Of a stretch of DNA of 64,000 nt, positions 17,748-26,563 are shown in pieces. Source of the stretch: Gordonia mangrovi (lineage in GTDB: Bacteria > Actinomycetota > Actinomycetes > Mycobacteriales > Mycobacteriaceae). The notes under the pieces are model-generated. The model made no database searches, was not told where the DNA came from, and saw only the letters and a program-made list of their open reading frames with translations. Numbering within the stretch: the stretch's first letter is position 1; each line of letters starts with the position of its first letter. A program made the translations under genes and the position numbers. The stretch is taken from positions 1,922,001 through 1,986,000 of the forward strand of contig NZ_CP102850.1 of the NCBI RefSeq assembly GCF_024734075.1, written 5' to 3'.

Positions 17748-18518
17748 ATGAACCGCTTCGACAATCGCATCGCCGCAGTCATCGGCGGCGGCTCCGGCAT
17801 GGGCCGCTCCATCAGCCTTCGTCTGGCATCGGAAGGGGCGTTCGTCTACGTCACCGACCTGAGCGAGGAGGCCGCCGAGAAGGTCACCGCCGAGATCGAG
17901 GCCGACGGCGGCAAGGGCAAGGCCGTCCGCGTCGACGCCACCGACAACGATTCGCTGCAGGCACTGTTCGACACCATCGAGGCCGAACACGGTGTGCTGC
18001 ACGTCCTGCACGCGCAGGTCGGCATGCCCGGGCCCGGCGGACTCGAGCTCGACGACGCGGGCTGGCAGCGCAACATCGACGTCAACGTCAAGACCGCGTA
18101 CTACTCCACCACGATGGCATTCCCGTTGCTGCGCAAAGCCAACGGCAAGGGTTCGGTCACCCTCACGTCCTCGACGTCGGCACTGATCGGTTCGCCGTTC
18201 AGCCCGATCTACTCGATGACCAAGGGATCGCTGGTGCCCTTCGGCCGGGCCCTGGCGCTCAACGGCGCCAAAGACGGCATCCGGGTCAACGTGATCTGCC
18301 CGGGCCAGGTCAAGACCCCGATGCTCGCACAGTTCTTCGGCCGCGAACCGGGTGCCGACGTCTCGGCACTGACCGCCGACTTCGTCAAGACCATCCCGCT
18401 GGGCCGCGGCGCCGAGCCAGAGGAGATCGCATCGGTGATCGCGTTCCTCAACAGCGACGACGCGAGCTACGTCACCGGCACGACGATCCCCGTCGACGGC
18501 GGACTCACCGCCCAGTGA
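17748..18518 (+). CDS. SDR-family oxidoreductase
   Basis: 256 residues. SDR cofactor loop GGGSGMGRS, acidic residue after strand 2 (VTDLSEE, so NAD is likely), and active site YSMTK with the preceding Ser in SSTSALIG. The usual NNAG motif is replaced by HAQVGMPG, which is unusual for a classical SDR. It ends with the normal TTIPVDGG. It follows the acyl-CoA dehydrogenase by 11 bp with an AAAGGA site, and precedes a CoA ligase, so a hydroxyacyl-CoA or related alcohol is a likely substrate. Confidence 0.8.
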   Translation: MNRFDNRIAAVIGGGSGMGRSISLRLASEGAFVYVTDLSEEAAEKVTAEIEADGGKGKAVRVDATDNDSLQALFDTIEAEHGVLHVLHAQVGMPGPGGLELDDAGWQRNIDVNVKTAYYSTTMAFPLLRKANGKGSVTLTSSTSALIGSPFSPIYSMTKGSLVPFGRALALNGAKDGIRVNVICPGQVKTPMLAQFFGREPGADVSALTADFVKTIPLGRGAEPEEIASVIAFLNSDDASYVTGTTIPVDGGLTAQ

Positions 18519-18568
18519 TGCCGCGGCCCAGCGCATTCTGACCACATCGACTCCGAGGAACTCGTCTG

Positions 18569-20224
18569 ATGACCGTCTACACCGACTTGAAACCCAACTT
18601 CGCCAATCCCGAGGACTGGACGCTCGCGACGGTGCTGCGCACCCACGCCGCCGACACCCCGGATGCGTCGTGTCTGCTCGCACCGGAGGAAGACGTCGAG
18701 TTCACCTACGCCGAAGCACTTCTCGAAGCCGAGAAGATCGCCGGCGCCTGGGATGCCGCGGGTGCCGAGCGCGGTGACCGGGTGGTGATCATGGCGCTGA
18801 ACTCCTCGCGCCTGGTGCTGAGCTGGTGGGCGACCGCCGTCGGCGGCACCGTGCAGGTGCCGGTGAACACCAACTACGAGGGCGAGTTCCTGCGCCATCA
18901 GCTCGACGTGGTGAACGCCCGGTGGGCGGTGATCGACGACGCCTTCGCCGAGCGGTTCGTCGCCCTCGGCGACAAGGCGCGCGGCATCGAGAAGTTCTGG
19001 CTCATCGACACCGGCCGGCTCGACGACGCGTTGGCCACCCTGCGCGACGCCGGTTTCGCGGCGGCCCCGTGGGACGAGCTTCGGGCGGGTACCCCACTGT
19101 CGGCACCGGCACCGCGGGCGCAGGATCTGGGTGCGATCTTCTTCACCTCCGGCACCACCGGACCGTCGAAGGGGGTGGCGATGCCGCATTCGCAGCTCTA
19201 CTTCTTCGCACAGTCGGTGGTGTCGCTGACGCGGCTGACCGCCGACGACCGCTACCTCACCACCACCCCGCTGTTCCACGGCAACGCCCAGTTCATGGCG
19301 GTGTTCCCGGCGCTGGTGGCCGGCGCCAGCGCGGTGATCCGGCCCAAGTTCAGCGCCAGCCGCTGGATCGACCATGTCCGCGACTCCGGTGTCACCGTCA
19401 CCAACTTCGTCGGCGTGATGATGGACTTCGCGTGGAAGCAGGCCCCACGCGACAACGACCTCGACAACAAGCTGCGCTGCGTCTACGCCGCCCCCATCGC
19501 CTCGACGATCGCCGAGGAGTTCAAGACCCGCTACGGGATCGAGACATTCGTCAACGCCTTCGGCCTCACCGAGACGTCGGCCCCCATCCTGTCGCCGTAC
19601 GGCGTCGACATCCCGCCGGGCGCCGCCGGACTGCAGGCATCGGACTGGTTCGACGTCCGGCTCGTCGACCCCGAGACGGACCGCGAGGTGGAGGTCGGCG
19701 AGGTCGGCGAGCTGGTGGTGCGGCCGGTGTCCCCGTGGACGTGCAGCATGGGCTACTACGGAATGCCGGAGAAGACCGTCGAGGCGTGGCGCAACCTGTG
19801 GTTCCACACCGGCGACGCGCTGCGCAAAGATCACGACGGTTGGTACTACTTCGTGGACCGCTACAAGGACGCGCTGCGCCGCCGCGGCGAGAACATTTCG
19901 TCCTACGAGGTCGAACAGGTCGTGCTCGCCCATCCCGCCGTGGTGGAGTGCGCGGTGATCGGGGTGCCCGCCGACGTCGAGGCCGGCGAGGACGAGGTCC
20001 TCGCGGCGGTCGTGGTCAATCAGCAGGTCGACGCCGCCGAGCTGCTCGCCTTCTGCGACGGCCGGATTCCGGCCTTCGCCCGCCCCCGCTTCGTCCGGGT
20101 GGTGACCGAGCTGCCCAAGACCCCGTCGGAGAAGGTCCGCAAATCGGTGCTGCGCGACGAGGGCATCACCGTCGACACTTTCGACGCGACGGCCACACCG
20201 GCCGAGCCGGCAAGCGCACACTGA
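18569..20224 (+). CDS. Acyl-CoA synthetase (AMP-forming, FadD/CaiC-like)
   Basis: 551 residues, class I adenylate-forming enzyme. The P-loop FFTSGTTGPSKGV (near residues 190-203), the A5 motif NAFGLTETSAP, the A7 motif WFHTGDAL and the A8 hinge RYKDALRRRGENISSYEVE are complete. The A10 Lys is probably in KTPSEKVRKSVL. It activates a carboxylic acid to its CoA thioester. The sequence is nearest in style to crotonobetaine/carnitine-CoA ligases, but the substrate is not known. It lies in a plus-strand operon running from 16558 to 25505. Confidence 0.87.
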   Translation: MTVYTDLKPNFANPEDWTLATVLRTHAADTPDASCLLAPEEDVEFTYAEALLEAEKIAGAWDAAGAERGDRVVIMALNSSRLVLSWWATAVGGTVQVPVNTNYEGEFLRHQLDVVNARWAVIDDAFAERFVALGDKARGIEKFWLIDTGRLDDALATLRDAGFAAAPWDELRAGTPLSAPAPRAQDLGAIFFTSGTTGPSKGVAMPHSQLYFFAQSVVSLTRLTADDRYLTTTPLFHGNAQFMAVFPALVAGASAVIRPKFSASRWIDHVRDSGVTVTNFVGVMMDFAWKQAPRDNDLDNKLRCVYAAPIASTIAEEFKTRYGIETFVNAFGLTETSAPILSPYGVDIPPGAAGLQASDWFDVRLVDPETDREVEVGEVGELVVRPVSPWTCSMGYYGMPEKTVEAWRNLWFHTGDALRKDHDGWYYFVDRYKDALRRRGENISSYEVEQVVLAHPAVVECAVIGVPADVEAGEDEVLAAVVVNQQVDAAELLAFCDGRIPAFARPRFVRVVTELPKTPSEKVRKSVLRDEGITVDTFDATATPAEPASAH

Positions 20225-20254
20225 CAACAGCAGCACTCTTCGACAAGGAACACC

Positions 20255-21421
20255 GTGGACTACTCGACCGATCCCACACACGACGACATCCGGCAGGCCG
20301 TCCGCACCCTGTGCAAGGCGTTTCCGGACGAATACTGGATGGAACATGACAACTCGCACGAGTTCCCGTGGGAGTTCTACAACGCGATCGCCGAGGGCGG
20401 CTGGCTCGGCCTGACCGTCCCCGAGGAGTACGGGGGCGGCGGGCTCGGCGTCACCGAGGCCGCCATCGTCGAACGCGAGATCTCCGCATCGGGCGCCGGG
20501 ATGGGCGGCTGCAGTGCGGTGCACATCGGCATCTTCGGTTTCGAGCCGATCATCCACCACGGCAGCGAGGAGATGAAGCGCAAGTACCTTCCCCGCGTGG
20601 TCACCGGTGAGTTGCACACCTCGTTCGCCGTCACCGAACCCGACGCCGGCACCGACACCACCAACATCAAGACCTTCGCCAAGAAGGTCGACGGCGGCTG
20701 GCTGGTCACCGGCAAGAAGGTGTGGATCACCAAGGCCCAAGAGGCCGAGAAAATGCTGCTGCTGTGCCGTACCAGCCCGCGGGACGAGAACACCAAGCGC
20801 ACCGCCGGCATGACGCTGCTGTTCGCCGACGTCGACCGCGACAAGGTACAGATCCGCGAGATCCCCAAGATGGGCCGCAACGCCGTCGACACCAACGAGC
20901 TGTTCATCGACGAACTGTTCGTCGCCGACTCCGATGTGGTCGGCGAGGTCGGCCACGGATTCCGCACCATCCTCGGCGGGCTCAACGCCGAACGCGTCAT
21001 CTCCGCCAATGCCGCACTGGGCATCGGTGAGGCCGCGCTGCGCCGCGGCGTGCAATACGCCAAGGAGCGTGAGGTGTTCGGCCGACCCATCGGCCAGAAC
21101 CAGGGCATCGCCTTCCAGCTCGCCGAGGCACGCATCAAACTCGATGCGGCCCAAGCAGTTCTCGACAAGGCCGCGTGGATGGTCGATCAGGGTCTGCCCT
21201 GCGGCCGCGAGGCCAATGCCGCGAAGTATCTGTGCGCCGAGGCCGGCTTCTTCGCCGCCGACGCCGCGCTGCAGGTGCACGGCGGATTCGGCTTCGGCAA
21301 GGAGTTCCACGTGGAACGCTACTTCCGTGAGGCCCGCCTGATGCGCATCGCACCGATCAGCCAGGAGATGGTGCTCAACTACACCGCCGAGCACGTCCTC
21401 GGCCTGCCCCGCAGCTACTGA
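20255..21421 (+). CDS. Acyl-CoA dehydrogenase
   Basis: 388 residues with the complete acyl-CoA dehydrogenase fold. Landmarks are FAVTEPDAGTDTTNIKT, KVWITKAQEA, REVFGRPIGQNQGIAFQLAEA and the C-terminal QVHGGFGFGKEFHVERYFREAR. The position that carries the catalytic Glu in short-chain enzymes lies near KEFHVERYFRE. It starts with GTG at 20255 after AAGGAA. It differs strongly from the other two dehydrogenases in this window, so each probably serves a different step. Confidence 0.87.
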   Translation: MDYSTDPTHDDIRQAVRTLCKAFPDEYWMEHDNSHEFPWEFYNAIAEGGWLGLTVPEEYGGGGLGVTEAAIVEREISASGAGMGGCSAVHIGIFGFEPIIHHGSEEMKRKYLPRVVTGELHTSFAVTEPDAGTDTTNIKTFAKKVDGGWLVTGKKVWITKAQEAEKMLLLCRTSPRDENTKRTAGMTLLFADVDRDKVQIREIPKMGRNAVDTNELFIDELFVADSDVVGEVGHGFRTILGGLNAERVISANAALGIGEAALRRGVQYAKEREVFGRPIGQNQGIAFQLAEARIKLDAAQAVLDKAAWMVDQGLPCGREANAAKYLCAEAGFFAADAALQVHGGFGFGKEFHVERYFREARLMRIAPISQEMVLNYTAEHVLGLPRSY

Positions 21422-21447
21422 GCTTTTCTGACATCAGGAGGACCACC

Positions 21448-22338
21448 GTGCAGCCATACCGCTCCATCCTCTTCGTCCCCGGCCACCGGCCGGCGTGGGT
21501 CGACAAGGCCATCGCCGCGGGCGCCGACTGCGTTGTCCTCGATCTCGAGGACTCGGTGCCGGCCGAACAGAAAGAGCCCGCCCGGGCCACCGTCGCCGAG
21601 GCGATCACCCGGGTACGCCAGACCAACCCTGACGTCGGACTGTTCGTGCGGGTCAACCCGCTGGCCACCCGGCTGACCGGCGGTGACCTCGAGGCTGTCG
21701 TCGTCCCCGGGCTCACCGGCATCTTCGCCCCGAAGATCGAGGAGGCCGTCGACGTGCTGCAATACGACGCGCTGCTCGATCACTTCGAGATGCGTAACGG
21801 CGTTGACGATCTCGAGTACATCGTCCCGGTCGAGACCGTGAAGGCGATCCAGAACTGCCGCGAGGTGGCCGGCGCGTCTCCGCGGGTGGGCGCGATGATC
21901 GGGCCGTCGGCCGAGCACGCCGACATCGCCCGCGAGGTCGGCTACGAGTGGACGCCGGAAGGGCTGGAGACCCTCTACCTACGCAGTCGCGTGTTGCTCG
22001 CGTGCCGCGAGTTCGGGTTACATGCGCTGACCGGGCTCTGGGAGGACCTCGAGAACCTCGACGGTCTGCGTGAATTCGCCGTCCGTGGACGCCAACTCGG
22101 GTTCCGCGGCATGATCGCCATCCACCCCTCGCATGTGGCGACGGTGAACGACGCGTTCAGTCCGTCCGAGGAGGACATCGCGTTCTACGAGGGCATGGTC
22201 AAGGCCTACGAGGCGGCCGCGGCCGACGGCACGGGAGCGCTGCGCTACCGGGGGCTGCACATCGACAAAGCACACTACGACAAGGCGATCGGATGGCTGG
22301 CGCGAGCCACCGCGATCGCTGGAAAGGCGAACCGATGA
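21448..22338 (+). CDS. HpcH/HpaI aldolase, CitE-like CoA-ester lyase
   Basis: 296 residues. It has the CitE-type features RSILFVPGHRPAWVDKA, DCVVLDLEDSVP, VFVRVNPL-like VRVNPLATR, and GMIAIHPSHV near the end. The metal ligands Glu and Asp are expected in VETVKA and DLEDSV. This family cleaves malyl-, methylmalyl- or citramalyl-CoA and some longer 3-hydroxy-3-acid CoA esters. It starts with GTG after an AGGAGG site and its stop overlaps the MaoC gene by 4 bp. In this operon it could split off an acetyl or propionyl unit that normal thiolysis cannot remove. Confidence 0.83.
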   Translation: MQPYRSILFVPGHRPAWVDKAIAAGADCVVLDLEDSVPAEQKEPARATVAEAITRVRQTNPDVGLFVRVNPLATRLTGGDLEAVVVPGLTGIFAPKIEEAVDVLQYDALLDHFEMRNGVDDLEYIVPVETVKAIQNCREVAGASPRVGAMIGPSAEHADIAREVGYEWTPEGLETLYLRSRVLLACREFGLHALTGLWEDLENLDGLREFAVRGRQLGFRGMIAIHPSHVATVNDAFSPSEEDIAFYEGMVKAYEAAAADGTGALRYRGLHIDKAHYDKAIGWLARATAIAGKANR

Positions 22339-22805
22339 GAGGGCTGTACTTCGAGGAGTTCGAGGTCGGCAAGCATTACAAGCACGCCATGACCCGCACG
22401 GTCACCGAGATGGACAATGTCATGTTCACCTCGCTGACCATGAACATCCAGCCGCTGCACCTCGACGAGGAGTTCTGCAAGGGCACCATCCACGGTCAGC
22501 GGGTCGTCAACAGCCTGTTCACCGTGGCGCTCATCGGCGCCTTCCACGTCCCCGAACTCACCATGGGCACCACGCTGGGGAATCTAGGCTACGACAAGGT
22601 GAAGTTCCCCAACCCGGTCTTCCACGGCGACACCCTGCGCGCCGAGACCACGATCCTGGACAAGCGAGAGTCCAAGAGCCGCGACGATTCCGGCATCGTC
22701 TGGTTCGAACACAAGGGCTTCAATCAACGCGACGAGCTGGTGTGTCTGCTCGAACGTGTCGGCCTGATGGCCAAACTGCCGGCCGAGTTGAAAGAAGGTG
22801 CCTGA
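22335..22805 (+). CDS. MaoC-family dehydratase (hotdog fold)
   Basis: 156 residues with one hotdog domain of the MaoC type. The hydratase 2 motif is visible in outline: MNIQPLHLDEEF followed by HGQRVVNSLF, where the Asp/His pair normally binds water. It resembles mesaconyl-CoA and 2-methylfumaryl-CoA hydratases, which work with CitE-like lyases in methylaspartate-type routes. It sits directly behind the lyase gene with a 4-bp overlap, which supports such a pairing. It would hydrate a 2-enoyl-CoA dicarboxylic or branched acid. Confidence 0.78.
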   Translation: MRGLYFEEFEVGKHYKHAMTRTVTEMDNVMFTSLTMNIQPLHLDEEFCKGTIHGQRVVNSLFTVALIGAFHVPELTMGTTLGNLGYDKVKFPNPVFHGDTLRAETTILDKRESKSRDDSGIVWFEHKGFNQRDELVCLLERVGLMAKLPAELKEGA

Positions 22806-22806
22806 C

Positions 22807-24288
22807 ATGACCGCAGCGAACGACGCAACCACCATCGACAAGAACTGGGTTCCGGAAACCCGCACCCTGCTCATCGGCGACAACGACGTCGAACCCGGCG
22901 GTGAGACCTGGGATGTCTACAACCCGGCTACCGAGGACGTCATCGCCACCGTCGGCGGCGCCACCGCCGACCAGGTCGATGCCGCGGTCGCCGCAGCGCG
23001 CCAGGCCTTTCCGGGCTGGGCTGCGCTCTCGGGCGAACAGCGTTCGGCGCACATCCACCGCTTCGCCGACGCCCTGGAACGCGCCGCCGACCGACTGCTG
23101 CCGTCGATCGTGAACGAGGTGGGCACTCCCGTCTCGCTGGCGGAGTACCTGCAGGTCAAGATGGCCGTCGACGAGCACCTGCGGTGGGCCGCGGAGGCCG
23201 CGAAGACCGACCGCACCATCCATCTCGGCGAGTACGACAAGCCGGTGCCCACGATGAGCGACGTGGTGCACGATCCGGTCGGTGTGGTCGCGGCCATCAC
23301 CGGCTACAACTATCCGCTGAACCTGGCGATCTTCAAATTCGGCGCCGCGCTGGCCGCCGGCTGCACCGTGGTGCTGTTCCCGTCCCCGCGCACCCCGCTG
23401 ACCACACTGTTCCTCGGTGACCTCATCAAGGAGGCCGGCCTCCCGCCGGGCGTCATGAACGTCATCGTGGGCGGTACCGAGGTGGGCAAGCAGTTGTCGT
23501 CGCACCCCGGTGTGGACCGGGTGTCGTTCACCGGCTCGGATGGTGTCGGCGCCAAGATCATGGAGCAGGCCGCCGCCAACCTCGCCGGTGTGACCCTCGA
23601 GCTCGGCGGTAAGTCCCCGAACATCGTGCTCGAAGGGGTGGATGTCAACAAGATCGCCGTCGAGATGCATCTGCGGTGGTCGCGCAACGGTGGTCAGGGC
23701 TGTGCGGCCCTGGCCCGGCTCTTGGTGCACGACAGCCTCTACGACGAGTTCCTCGAGGCGGGCGCGAGTGCGTTCGACCAGATGGTGGTCGGTGACCCGT
23801 GGGATCGGGCCACCAACATCGGTCCGATGATCCGGCCCGATCATCAGGCCCGCGTGCAGGGCTTCATCGACGGGTCGGTCGCCGAGGGCGGCAAGAAGCT
23901 CCTGGAGGTGACCAAGCCGTTGCCGGAGAAGGGCTGGTACGTCAATCCGGTTCTGCTGGGGAACCTTCCGCACGACGCCCGCGCGGTGCAGAACGAGATC
24001 TTCGGGCCGGTCGCGGTGATCCTGCCGTTCCGCGACACCGAGGAGGCCATCCGCCTGGCCAACGACACCCCGTACGGTCTGGCCGCCAACGTGTGGTGCG
24101 ACGACCCGACCGAGGCACGCCGGGTGGCCGAGCAGATCCGGGCCGGCACCGTGTGGATCAACGGTGGTGGCGCGATGCGTCCCGACGCGCCGTTCGGCGG
24201 TTACGGCAAATCCGGTGTCGGCCGCGAGCTCGGCGAGTGGGGTATGCGGGAGTACCTGGAGCCCAAGCACATCCAGTGGAGGCTGTGA
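22807..24288 (+). CDS. Aldehyde dehydrogenase (NAD(P)+)
   Basis: 493 residues, standard ALDH superfamily. Motifs are GYNYPLNLAIFKFGAALAAGC, FTGSDGVGAKI, the catalytic Glu in LELGGKSPN and the catalytic Cys in GGQGCAALARLL. EIFGPVAVILPF and FGGYGKSGVGRELG close the fold. It oxidises an aldehyde to the acid that a CoA ligase could take up. The ATG at 22807 follows the MaoC stop immediately and its own TGA overlaps the next ATG, so it is within one polycistronic unit. Confidence 0.9.
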   Translation: MTAANDATTIDKNWVPETRTLLIGDNDVEPGGETWDVYNPATEDVIATVGGATADQVDAAVAAARQAFPGWAALSGEQRSAHIHRFADALERAADRLLPSIVNEVGTPVSLAEYLQVKMAVDEHLRWAAEAAKTDRTIHLGEYDKPVPTMSDVVHDPVGVVAAITGYNYPLNLAIFKFGAALAAGCTVVLFPSPRTPLTTLFLGDLIKEAGLPPGVMNVIVGGTEVGKQLSSHPGVDRVSFTGSDGVGAKIMEQAAANLAGVTLELGGKSPNIVLEGVDVNKIAVEMHLRWSRNGGQGCAALARLLVHDSLYDEFLEAGASAFDQMVVGDPWDRATNIGPMIRPDHQARVQGFIDGSVAEGGKKLLEVTKPLPEKGWYVNPVLLGNLPHDARAVQNEIFGPVAVILPFRDTEEAIRLANDTPYGLAANVWCDDPTEARRVAEQIRAGTVWINGGGAMRPDAPFGGYGKSGVGRELGEWGMREYLEPKHIQWRL

Positions 24289-25505
24289 TGACCGACAATG
24301 CGACGAGCGGATCGGCCCCCCTGGCGGGCGTCAAGGTCATCGAGCTCGGCACCATGTATGCGGCGCCCACCGCAGGACGCATGCTGCGCGACTTCGGTGC
24401 CGACGTCCTGAAGGTCGAGGACCCGACCACCGGCGACTATGCACGACAGTGGATTCCGCAGAAGGACGGCCTCTCGCTCGGCTTCTCGCGACTCAATGCG
24501 GGGAAGCGCTCGGTGGGTGTCGATCTGCGCAACCCGGAAGGGCGCGAACTCGTCAAGCGGCTCATCGCCGACGCCGACGTCGTCGTCGAGTCCTTCCGGC
24601 CCGGACGGCTGGAGAGCTGGGGTCTGGGTCCGGCGGAACTGCACGAGATCAACCCCGGTCTGGTCATCGCGCGGGTGTCCGGGTTCGGGCAGACCGGCCC
24701 GAACCGGCTGCTGCCGGGCTTCGGCACCGTGGCCGAAACCGCCAGTGGCTTCGCGAATGTGAACGGCTGGCCGGACAGCCCGCCGACCTCCCCGCCGTTC
24801 GGGTTCGCCGACTCGATCGCCGGACTGTCGGCCGCGATGGGTGTGTCCATGGCGCTGTTCAACCGCAGCCGGACCGGCAAGGGCGAGGTCGTCGACGTCG
24901 CGCTGTACGAGCCGCTGATGTTCATCGTCGGCGACATGTTCCTCAAGTACACAGCGCTCGGGGAGATCCAGCAGCGGATCGGCAACTCGACCGGTGCGGC
25001 GTCGCCGCGCGGCATCTACGAGGCGGCCGACGGCAAGTTCCTCTCCATCGCCGCCTCCAATCAGGCGATCGCCACCCGGCTGTTCGCTGCGATGGGGCGT
25101 GCGGAGGTCATCTCCGATCCGCGGTACGCCACCAACGCGGCTCGTCTGGAGCACAACGACGAGGTGCAGGCGATGGTGATCGACTGGTGCAAGTCGCTGC
25201 CGCGCAAGGAGATCCTGGACACGCTGGAGAAGTTCGAGGTGGTGTGCGCCCCGGTCAACGACGCCTCCGACGTCGTCGCCGACCCGCACTTCCGCGAGCG
25301 GACCCTGGTGGAGATCACCGGCAACGAGATCCTGCGCAACACGCTGATGCCCGGTCCGGTGTTGCACATGGGCGGCTACGACGGGCCCACCTACGACGGT
25401 GTGCCCACCGTCGGCGAGCACACCCGCGAGGTGCTGACCGACCGGCTGTCGCTCGACGACGCGGAGCTCTCCCGCCTCGCCGATGCCGGCGTCATCCCGG
25501 GCTGA
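24288..25505 (+). CDS. CaiB/BaiF-type (family III) CoA transferase
   Basis: 405 residues. The family shows as LAGVKVIELGTMYAAPTAGRML, FGADVLKVEDP, NAGKRSVGVDLRNPEG, RVSGFGQTGP and the C-terminal VPTVGEHTREVL. It moves CoA between acids and would activate a free acid at the expense of another thioester. At the place where many members carry the catalytic Asp (PGFD), this one reads PGFGTVAETASG, so the usual nucleophile is absent. The start codon overlaps the ALDH stop. It is the last gene of the plus-strand operon that began at 16558. Confidence 0.82.
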   Translation: MTDNATSGSAPLAGVKVIELGTMYAAPTAGRMLRDFGADVLKVEDPTTGDYARQWIPQKDGLSLGFSRLNAGKRSVGVDLRNPEGRELVKRLIADADVVVESFRPGRLESWGLGPAELHEINPGLVIARVSGFGQTGPNRLLPGFGTVAETASGFANVNGWPDSPPTSPPFGFADSIAGLSAAMGVSMALFNRSRTGKGEVVDVALYEPLMFIVGDMFLKYTALGEIQQRIGNSTGAASPRGIYEAADGKFLSIAASNQAIATRLFAAMGRAEVISDPRYATNAARLEHNDEVQAMVIDWCKSLPRKEILDTLEKFEVVCAPVNDASDVVADPHFRERTLVEITGNEILRNTLMPGPVLHMGGYDGPTYDGVPTVGEHTREVLTDRLSLDDAELSRLADAGVIPG

Positions 25506-25571
25506 CACACCTCCGGCGCGATCCGCTGCTCCCCCCGCGCGGGTCGCGCCGGACCCCACCCCTCCCCCGCC

Positions 25572-25617
25572 GATCGAGTAGCCCGCGAGCCGCCAGGCGA
25601 GCGAGCGTATCGAGATC
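25572..25617. repeat. Dispersed GTATCGAG repeat copy
   Basis: The top strand begins GATCGAGTAGCC and ends CGTATCGAGATC. Its complement begins GATCTCGATACG and ends CTACTCGATC, the same ends as the reconstructed target of the IS110 element. It lies in the 135-bp gap between the CoA transferase and the mycofactocin-type SDR and may end the upstream operon. Confidence 0.75.
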
Positions 25618-25640
25618 ACTGAACCCGAAAGGACCACCCC

Positions 25641-26501
25641 ATGGGCATCCTCGAAGGCAAGGTCGCCTTCGTCACCGGAGCCGCACGCGGCCAGGGCCGA
25701 GCGCACGCCGTGACCCTGGCGTCCGAGGGAGCCGACGTGATCGCCATCGACATCGACGATCCGATCGCGAACGTCGCCTACGCTCACGCCACTACGGCCG
25801 ATCTCGAAGAGACCGCCGCGCAGGTGGAGAAGCTCGACCGCCGCATCCTCGCCATCACCGCCGACGTCCGGTCGAGCGACCAATTGGATACGGTGGTGGC
25901 CAAGGGCATTTCAATGTTCGGCAAGATCGACGTCGTGGTCGCCAATGCGGGCATCTTCACCCAGGCGCCGTTCTGGGAGATGGACGAGCAGATGTGGGAC
26001 GACGTGCAGGACGTCAACCTGAAGGGCGTCTGGCGCACGATGAAGGCCGTGGTGCCGCACATGATCGAGAACAGACGCGGCTCCATCGTGCTCACCTCAT
26101 CGGTGAACAGCGTCATCGGCAATCCCAACGCCGCCCACTACGCCGCCTCCAAGCACGGCGTGCTCGGCCTGATGCGCAGTGCCGCACAGTCGCTCGGGCC
26201 CTTGGGGATACGGGTGAACTCGGTGGCCCCGGGACTCATCGACACCCCGATGACCAACTTCCAGACCATGTACGACCAGATGGCCGGTCACCCCGGCGCC
26301 GACCGCTCCGACTACGACAAAGCCGCACTGCACTACGGCATCCTGCGCGCCCAGGGCTCTTTGCCGCCCGAGACGATCGCGAACGCCGCCGCCTGGCTCG
26401 CATCGGATGGAACCTACGCGGTGACGGGACAGAACATTGTCGTGGACGCCGGGCACACCATCATGCCCGGCTTCAATCCCGCGCCGGTGGAGACATTCTG
26501 A
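25641..26501 (+). CDS. Mycofactocin-coupled SDR oxidoreductase
   Basis: 286 residues. The cofactor region reads FVTGAARGQGRAHAVTLASEGADVIAIDID and is followed by an insert (DLEETAAQVEKLDRR) before TADVRS. This insert marks the SDR subfamily that holds its NAD(H) tightly and recycles it with the peptide redox cofactor mycofactocin. The active site is YAASK, and NNAG is replaced by ANAGIF. It would oxidise a secondary alcohol. It starts a short operon with a luciferase-like enzyme and a SnoaL protein. Two more members of the subfamily lie at 37250 and 42954. Confidence 0.85.
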   Translation: MGILEGKVAFVTGAARGQGRAHAVTLASEGADVIAIDIDDPIANVAYAHATTADLEETAAQVEKLDRRILAITADVRSSDQLDTVVAKGISMFGKIDVVVANAGIFTQAPFWEMDEQMWDDVQDVNLKGVWRTMKAVVPHMIENRRGSIVLTSSVNSVIGNPNAAHYAASKHGVLGLMRSAAQSLGPLGIRVNSVAPGLIDTPMTNFQTMYDQMAGHPGADRSDYDKAALHYGILRAQGSLPPETIANAAAWLASDGTYAVTGQNIVVDAGHTIMPGFNPAPVETF

Positions 26502-26563
26502 CGATTCGCCACCAGCCCGACCTGCCAATCCCCTCCCATCCCGCCCGATCACGAAGGAAGCTC

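Noticed and set aside
18467..21394. A 975-codon open frame on the minus strand
   Set aside because: It runs antisense through a complete CoA ligase and an acyl-CoA dehydrogenase with all motifs intact. Its translation is His/Gly/Arg/Val-rich without any domain. Long antisense frames are normal in such GC-rich DNA.
24164..26563. N-terminal extension of the luciferase-like protein to 1143 residues
   Set aside because: The extension lies in a different frame of the CoA transferase and SDR genes and is Arg-rich noise. The ATG at 26564 has a good ribosome site and family length.
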